The position numbers were made by a program, and so were the translations under genes. From assembly GCA_034231615.1 (NCBI GenBank), contig CM067304.1, positions 15,961,444-16,025,443 of the forward strand: a stretch of 64,000 nucleotides of DNA. Direction: 5' to 3'. The notes under the pieces are model-generated. The model was not told where the DNA came from, searched no databases, and saw only the letters and a list, made by a program, of their open reading frames with translations. The DNA is from Meghimatium bilineatum. Lineage: Eukaryota; Mollusca; Gastropoda; Stylommatophora; Philomycidae. Of the stretch, positions 12,101-21,100 are shown in pieces (position 1 is the stretch's first letter; each line of letters opens with the position of its first letter).

Positions 12101-15100
12101 CAGGCAACTCACCTAATTGTATAGACTCATGAATACAAGTTAAGGGGCAACTAGAGGACTTCCTGTTGAAGAATGGGTTCATGGAGGCAACTTACATATT
12201 TGTATAGGCTCATGATTACAAGAAGTTAAGGGGCAACTAGAGCACTTCCTGTTGAAGAATTGGTTCATGGAGGCAGCTCAACTACTTATACGGGTTAATG
12301 AGCATGAGAAACTGATCACGGAAGACGAACACTATGATAAGTCTAGCAAACTGATAGTGGTTTGTTTTTTTTCCTCCTCAATGCTCATAAAATATGAGAT
12401 TTCAGCCAACTTATGTGAGGCACATTCCAGAGATCTCTTTATTCCTTTTTGTTGCAATAATACCAGGGTTATGTAAAAGTTAAACAAAATATCATCTTTA
12501 CAAATGTTTGGATCTACAGCTTAATACAGTTCTTGTTTTCTATGTGTGATTTGATATGGGGCTGGATGTTTCTCCAGATCTATCCTTCATGTCCAGAAGC
12601 AACGAAACTGCAAAAGTCAAAACTCCTCATTGATGAAACTCCACAGTGATGGAACTCCACTAGTGAAGGATGCCCCATCATCTGATCTTGGAATTACCAT
12701 GGAACTCCACTAGTGAAGGATACCCCATCATCTGATCTTGGAATTACCATGGAACTCCACTAGTGAAGGATGCCCCATCATCTGATCTTGCAATTACCAT
12801 GGAACTCCACTAGTGAAGGATGCCCCATCATCTGATCTTGGAATTACCATGGAACTCCACTAGTGAAGGATGCCCCATCATCTGATCTTGCAATTACCAT
12901 GGAACTCCACTAGTGAAGGATGCCCCATCATCTGATCTTGGAATTACCTTTGATCCCAGAATGATATGAAAAAAAATCCAGTTTGAACACAAAAATCAAA
13001 TGGCATGAAACTATTAGTCCTAAATAAAGTAACCAGCTAAAACAGACTGGAGACTGGAGGGGGGGGGGGTGTGGTTACCTCCTCTGTACTAAATAAAACT
13101 TATAAGAAGGTACATGTATGTTACAAATGCCTTGGATATGGTAATGGATCATGGTAAATAGCAGCAAAGAACAATATTGAAAAAGTTAAAAAGTGACAAA
13201 CCTAGGACAGAAATTGAAAGCAGGTTCCATGAGATTTACCCCAATAATACGGGAGTTTGGTTTTCTTATATTCCCAACAAGAAATAAGAGATGCCTTAAT
13301 TTTAACTCAATCTGCCAGATATGTAGTAGGCACCTTTCCGTCTTTCCGGATGATAGTTTATTGTTGTGCTATAATAAATATAATCTTTGATCCATGGCGA
13401 TGCAGATGTGACACAAAAGACCAATTTGAGCCACATAAAATATTCCACAGTATGCACAAGAAATCGCAGGCCCACTTGTACCTCCGCATATTTTTTTAGA
13501 CATGTAACCTTTGAACTAACTGCTAATACTTTCTTTATACTATTCCTGATCTTTACCCTGCCATGCAACACGATCCATGGCATTCTATTCCCACGAATTC
13601 GTATCAATGCCTGTATCATACATATAACATTGGCAATATGTCTTCATACAGAAGTAAAGATCGACCTTGAGATCTTTTCACAGGCTGTAATTCTCCATAA
13701 AGTAGATCGTTCTGCAATCTTCCATCCGAGTATGCACAAACTATCTATCTATTTGCTAAACGCTTTGTTGCCTTTCAGCGTCAGGGGTAGATGAGTTTTC
13801 TGGAAATGGCCCTCGTGTGTGCTGAGTATATTGTGAGTTTGTCGCCTCTTTTATTTCGGTAGTCCATCGTTTTCGTGGTCGGCCACTAGGTCTGCCTTCA
13901 CTGTATCTGTGTAGCAAAGCTTGCTGTGGTATGCTGTCTGATGGTAGTCTGCTGATGTGTGCAAACCATTTGATCTGTTGTCTCTTAATATATTCCAAGA
14001 ATGGAGTGGTACAGGCTCTTTGTCTAATGTCTTCATTTCTCACTCTGCCTCTTAGCGATATTCCTAGGATTCTGCGCAAGGATTTCATTTCAGCTGTCAC
14101 AAGTTTACATTTATCTTGTGCTGTCGTTGTCCATGTTTCGCCGTGGTAACACAGCGTTGGTATAATAATTGTTTTGAATAGTGTCATTTTGGTGTTTAAA
14201 TCTACATTTTTGTTTCTGAATATTGGTGTCATTTGTCCTAGAACTTGGTATGCTTTACTACATCTATTGTGTATTTCTATGCTGCTTCTGCAGTCTGTTG
14301 TTATATTGCTTCCTAGGTGTGTGAATTCTGTCACTTGTTGAAGTCCTATATTTATCTTTATGTTAAAGGTTTGGCATGTTTGATGTAATCTGTCTATTTG
14401 TCTCCGCCGAAGATGGATGTGTCTGGCCATTGGCGCAAATAAAACGGTGACACAATGCATTTCCATTCTCTGGACTACATTCTGCTGGAAATCTAGTAGG
14501 ACCATGTCCTGCTACAAGAGAATTCAGCAGGAGTTTGAGAATGTATGATGAATAAGAAGTCTATTTGTCTTTGTAGTTGTTCTTCTGATGATTTTACTAG
14601 TACTTGGTCATCTGCAAATAGTAATTCGTTTAAGCTATCCTTCTGTCGCCCGTGTGTTGCCAGGGCCCGAAAGGGGAACAAAGAATAGCAACACTGTTTA
14701 CCTTCCATGCATGTCATAAGAGACGACTAAGGAGGTTATGGGATGGAGTTGGCTGTCTCATCCCATATAGGGTCAGTGACCCAAAGCCATGCTGAAGTCG
14801 GATGTGTCAGACCAAAAGGCGCAGATATCGCAGTAATGCTGTAAACCATGACACAACACATTCCGTTCTCCGGACTACATCCTGCTAATCTGCAGAAGTT
14901 TGAGAACGAACGCAGAAGAAGAAGAGCTATCCTTCAAATTGTTTTCTTCCATTGTCTTTGCTGCTTTGTAAATTTGATCTATGTATGTTATGAACAATAG
15001 GGGGGATAGTACACATCCCTATCTCACTCCTGAGTGAATTTGGAAATTATCCAAATGTGCTCGTTCTTACTGCGCATTGACTATTGGCGTATATACTCTG

Positions 15101-18100
15101 ACACAGGCTTATCAGATGTTGGGGGACTCCGTATGTCTGTTGTGTTATCCATATTCAGTTGTGTTATATATATGCAGTCTGCACAGAGTGAGCATAGAAA
15201 GTACCTATTGTGTTTTCCATATTGTGCTATATATGCAGTCTGCACAGAGTGAGCATAGAAAGTACCTATTGTGTTTTCCATATTGTGCTATATTTGCAGT
15301 CTGCACAGAGTGAGCATAGAAAGTACCTATTGTGTTTTCCATATTGTGCTATATTTGCAGTCTGCACAGAGTGAGCATAGAAAGTACCTATTGTGTTTTC
15401 CATATTGTGCTATATTTGCAGTCTGCACAGAGTGAGCATAGAAAGTACCTATTGTGTTTTCCATATTGTGCTATATTTGCAGTCTGCACAGAGTGAGCAT
15501 AGAAAGTACCTATTGTGTTTTCCATATTGTGCTATATTTGCAGTCTGCACAGAGTGAGCATAGAAAGTACCTATTGTGTTTTCATGCTCGATGTAGATCA
15601 ATCTGCATGAGTATCTGTATATGAGGTACGTTGCACTTTGTTATGTGCCATATGGCCAAGTGCATCCAATTTCTGCCAGCTATTTTTTTTAGGTTTGCTT
15701 TCCTTAGATGGTCTGCCCTCCCGGGATCATGAGCACCATCTGTCCAGGCTTTGTGTAGAGTTTTCCATCTCCTAGATGGCCTGTCTTTCTGGACTCTTGA
15801 GCGCCACCTGCCCAGCAGTTAGGGGAATTTTCTAAGTTTTCCTGCCTTTTTCCCTTATGGAATGGGGCTGATTGGGGCCTAAGGAGGGTTTTACTGACTT
15901 CTCCCTTTGTATGTTTTAGAAAGTAGTTTCCTATATTCCCCTATTTTAAAGGTCCCCCCAATCCTGGGGACGCGCATGCTGGGGTCAATGACCCCAGCTG
16001 TTGGCTTGAGCTTATAGCGGCTCATACTCGCTTGATGCTGCCCGTCACGAGACATGGGGTATTTCAGTGGAGATATCAGTGCCACCTGATATCCCACCCT
16101 GTCCTGTTAGGCAACATCGCCAGTTTGTCAGTGACTGCTTATTCGTCCAGAAATCTGGATTATTCGTCCAGAGATCTGTCTTATATTGCAGCCAACCACC
16201 AGATATGGAGGCTCCATATCCGGAGGCTATTCCACGATCCGCAACCTGTGGACGCACCTGGTAGGGGATGGTTGCCCCCGCCCCCCCCCTTCCCAGGATG
16301 CTCGATGTAGATGAGTAGCAGACATTTTCTCATGAACTTGCCTGCCATCCTAGTAGGCAATAAAACCCCATCAACACTTATTTTTTTTCTCTATTCGCTT
16401 TTCCAGCTATGTATATTCTTCTTCTTATTCTTCTGCGTTCGTTCTCAAACTTCTGCAGATCAGCAGGATGTAGTCCGGAGAACGGAATGCGTTGTGTCAT
16501 GGTATACAGCATTGCTGCGACATCTGCGCCTTTCGCTCTGACACATCCGACTTCAGCATAACTTTGGATCACTGATCCTATATGGGATGGGACAGCCAAC
16601 TCCATCCCATAACCTCCTTAGTCGCCTCGTACGACATGCATAGAAGGTAAACAGTGTTGCTATTCGTTGCTCCCCTTTTGGGCCTGACAACACATGGGCA
16701 CATCTATGCATATGATTGTGTCTTGCGGTTTTAAGTGCAGCTGGATAAGTTCTTTTACTGCAAGCTCTGTCCTGATACCAGTCCATTCCCCATGTTCTTT
16801 CCTCAGTTGTATCACATTTGTCAGAGACTTTTTCAATCTGTCAACCTCCACTCATTCACTGTCTTTACCTGCTTCTTCCATGGCACGTACACTGAGCAAC
16901 TTCATGTTATCAAACATATCATATATGTATGAAATACTCTCACCTGTACTGTTCTTTATCAAACAGATCTGCAATAAATTTCAGCAAACGAGACACAAAC
17001 CCATCCTCTCCACTGCTTCCATTGGCTGCGAGAGCCACCTGATATTTTCTTTCCACGTCTGCCAATCTGTTCTGTAGTTTGACATATTCTTCTCGAAGTA
17101 GAGCAAGATGATTTTGTAGTTTTGACACTTCATCTGAAATAGGAAAAAGGCATCACACTTTCATGGCACACTTTCATGACACATTTTTAACATATATTTT
17201 CAAGGCCACTGTAGTGTGTCCCTTCATAACACACTTCTATGACAACTGTAGTGTGCCCCTTCATAACACGCTTCTATGACAACTTTAGTGTGCCCCTTCA
17301 TAACACGCTTCTATAACATACTGTAATGTGCACTTTCATAACGCTTCTGTAACATACCGGTGTGTCCCTAAATAACACGCTTCTATGGCACACAAATGGG
17401 GATTTCACTGATGCAGTTGTTAAGTCACTCATTTTGTGCTCAAGAGGCTTTGAGTTCGAATCACGTTTCCCGCCGAAGACGGATGTGTCGGGCCATTCAT
17501 GCAAATAAAACGGCGACACAACACATTCCCTTCTCTGGACTACATCCTGCTGGAGATTTAGTAGTCTTGCTACAATAGAGATCCAGTGGGAGTTTGAGAA
17601 TGAACGCTGAATAAGAAGAATCCCACTTCGACTTCTTTACAAAGTAAATTTTGTAGAGATCTCTGAGGATTATCACTTAAAACTACAGAACTACATGCTT
17701 CACTGAGAGAGGTGCCTTACTTCTTCTTCTGCGATCATCACTCAGTCAGATTAGGATTCCGGATTATATGATATAGGCTGCTGTCTGTTTTAGAGTTTCC
17801 ACCTTGGCATACAGTTTCTCCTCGACGCTGATTGGGGTGGGCCATGTCTTGTTTCTCAGGTCTGCATACTGGGAACATTCTTGTGAGATATGTTCTGCTG
17901 TCATATTTGCAAGGCTGCAATGGCAAAGCCCAGTTGTACCTATTTTTAATTTGATGTACAGGTGATGTCTCATTTTGTTGTGACCAGTTCTGAGGTGCAG
18001 CAGGATAACCTGGTCTCTTCTGGATAGTTGGTAATACCCGTCATCTGCATTATATTTGGGGTGATCTTCTTTCCACTTTTTTGTTATAGATGTTTTTAAT

Positions 18101-21100
18101 GATAGTTTAATGATATTATAGCACTTCTTCATAGCTGATCAGTCTTCTTGAGGTAAATTCTCTCCTTATTTGGCCAGTCTATCTGCAACTTCATTCCCTT
18201 CAATGTTACAGTGTGATGGCATCCACTGGATCACTACTCTTTGGAAATTATTGTACAACTGAACTAGAACTTCCCTCAATTCATTAAGTTCGGTGTTCCT
18301 GTATAATTTCAGTGCTGTTATGACAAAGTAGTACAATATTCCTGTGCACTTGTTCTTTGTGTTGTAAGATAGTTTCTGCTGCTTTCTTGAGAGCTTCCAT
18401 TTCTACCTTAAAATTGGTTGAGAGCTTGCCTGTAGCTATGGCTAGAGCAACATCTTCCCCGTATTTTAGTCTGAAGGTCACTCCTCCTCCTCCATTCTCA
18501 GTTGCATTTGTGGCCGAGCCATCTGTATAGACATGAGTCCATGCATCCTGTGGGTAATTAACTGTGATGTGATGTTCTGTGATACGCTTTCTCTTCAAGT
18601 CTGTCTAGTTCCTTTCTTTTCTATACCTTCTATTTGTTCTTTTAGTTGTGCGAGTCTGTATGCCCAAGGGGGGGGGGTGTGGTAATGAATGGTTGTATGG
18701 GCCTTGATTTCGCTTGCCCTAGAGTTGGTGCCTTTTGTATCAGTTTCTTTGTGTTTGCTGAGGAGTTGTTCCTCTCCAGCCTGCTTTTGCCATAGCCATT
18801 AATTCTTTGGTGCATAGGATAGTAGTATAAGAACACTGGCCCACAAAGATGGATATCCACAGAAAGCTGTATGGGATCACTGAAGAGCTTTCAAAGGAAG
18901 CAGCATTTATTAAGAAAACCAGACTTGCTGTGTAAACATGTCAAACTGCAAACGAGAAGATGAATATCACTTTGGAACAGGCCTATGTGAAAGTAATTAC
19001 AGTAATCAGCTGATGGTTTACAAATAGCACTTGTGCCCATGTGTTGCTTGGGCCCCAAAGGGGTGCAAAGAATAGCAACACTGTTTACCTTCCACGCATG
19101 TTGTAAAAGGCGACTAAGGAGGTTATTGGATAGAGTTGGTTGTCCCATCCCATATAGGGTCAGTGATCCAAAGCCATGCTGAAGTCGGATGTGTCAGGCC
19201 GAAAGGCGCAGATATTGCAGCAATGCTGTAAACCATAACACAACGCATTCCGTTCTCCGGACTACATCCTGCTAATCTGCAGGAGTTTGAGAACGAACGC
19301 AGAAGAAGAAATAGCACTTGTAAGTAAAAACTGTTTGCAATGATGCTAATTCATAACTCAACTTACCTTTACTTGTACATTTCTGAACACACAGCATACA
19401 ATAAAAGATGGATACACAATTTTAAATACACAAATGTTATAAACAAATTCTACACATTTCGCACATTATATGGTAGGGCACAGACACAGCATAAGACAAA
19501 TGTGTAAGCTCCTATGCATGGAATTCTCAGGAGATAGTAAAACAATTGAGTGGTAGGGTGAGGATGATAAACAACTGCTTAACTACAGGAGATAAGATAA
19601 AACTACAGTTTGTCTTCAATGTGCTAAAAATTGCACACAATGTTTACATTTTTAAGTAGCAGACATCATGGATTTCCGTGTAACACCAATGAAATTATTG
19701 AAATCAATGGATGCATTGACATCACATCTCCTCACACAAATGACATCAACCACACTTATAATTTTTAAAACGAATTTATTTTTTCATTTATAACTGATCA
19801 TAACCCTTACCCCCATCCCTAATGTAAATACTAATATGAAATTAATATGTCTTTTCAATTAATATACCTTAATTTTAAATACAAATTCTACTAATCACCC
19901 AGCAAAGGTTAGGTAGTACCTCAAAACTAGAACAAAGGTTAGGTACTTGGACAAAATTTTCAAACTAATACTACCGGGTACATCATTAAAAATACTATAT
20001 TTAGATAGCCCTTGAAAATTGCAATTCAACGACACATCAACCAAGGATGTACGTCAACCCGGAAAAAATTTATGACATTTTTTTCGAATTAATTAGACAT
20101 CAAAATAATTTACATGAACCAGAAAATATAAATAAAACTTGACCACAAAAATGTAACTGAGTTGACAATTTCTGAATTATCTTTGTTATTTTCAATAATA
20201 CAACACACAAACTATACATTTTTGTGTTCGTGAAGACAAGACGCTTAAGTTGATCACATTTCTGGAATGTTCAGATGGACACATAACTAATTGATATTCA
20301 AAATGGCTACTAATTTGCATAATTATAATGAAAATAAATTAAATGTCTATTAAACATAATAAAATACCACAGAAACTATATATTTTTGTATTCACAAAGA
20401 AAATGATAATCACATTGCTGTGATTCTCAGAGGCATGTACAACTAATTAATATTCAAAATGACAGCCAATTTGCATAAATAAAACAAATGTTGATGTTTT
20501 TAAAATATTTACTGCCGTTTTCAGCATTGTTCTGCATCCTTAAAAGTTACATATATAAAAGGAAAAATGGTTAAAGAACATAATACATCTGGTTGCAGAC
20601 ACGAAAAATGGCAAAAAAAACTAAATGTAAACATTATTCCAAGAAATTTATAACTTGAGCAAAATTTTATGTACAAGTAAATCCCAGATGTCCAAGTACC
20701 TACGAAGGTCACAGTGAAAACTTAAACCGTAGTTGCGCCAGAGATATTAGTGCATATGCCCGGACCTGTGCTCCATACCCTTCACCACCTGCTAGGTAAA
20801 AAGTAAACAAGACGGAACTCATATATAATACTGTACGGATATTCATAGGCCTATGCTTATAGTAGTATAAAAATAGTTATAAAAATAGTTATCAGAATGA
20901 AATCAATATTCAAATTTATTGTTTACTTGCACCTCCTACAATTTTAACCTCTACAAAGTCCATGATTACTATTATCATCAATATTTCGATAATATTTCCT
21001 ATCTAATAAGAATTAAACGAGTTACAGTAAGATAAAATAATTAATAACATTAAGTATAAATAATAATAATAATAGTAGACCCTCTCTACTGTCTAAACTC

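Larger units (their letters stand above)
13756..15035 (-). mobile_element. RTE-like LINE, 5'-truncated, split by two SINEs
   Basis: Read on the minus strand: GCVLSPLLFITYIDQIYKAA (RT region), then after the SINE A LNELLFADDQVLVKSSEEQL (catalytic FADD), then after the SINE B EFTHLGSNITTDCRSSIEIH and CTTPFLEYIKRQQIKWFAHI. The order is correct for one element. SINEs occupy 14644-14924 and 14404-14558. A stop lies just before GCVLSP. Confidence 0.88.

Noticed and set aside
17440-17470. GAGTTCGAATC as the B box of a SINE B tRNA head
   Set aside because: Copies with clear target duplications (14404, 48189) start at CCGCCGAAG and lack this segment, so it is flanking sequence.
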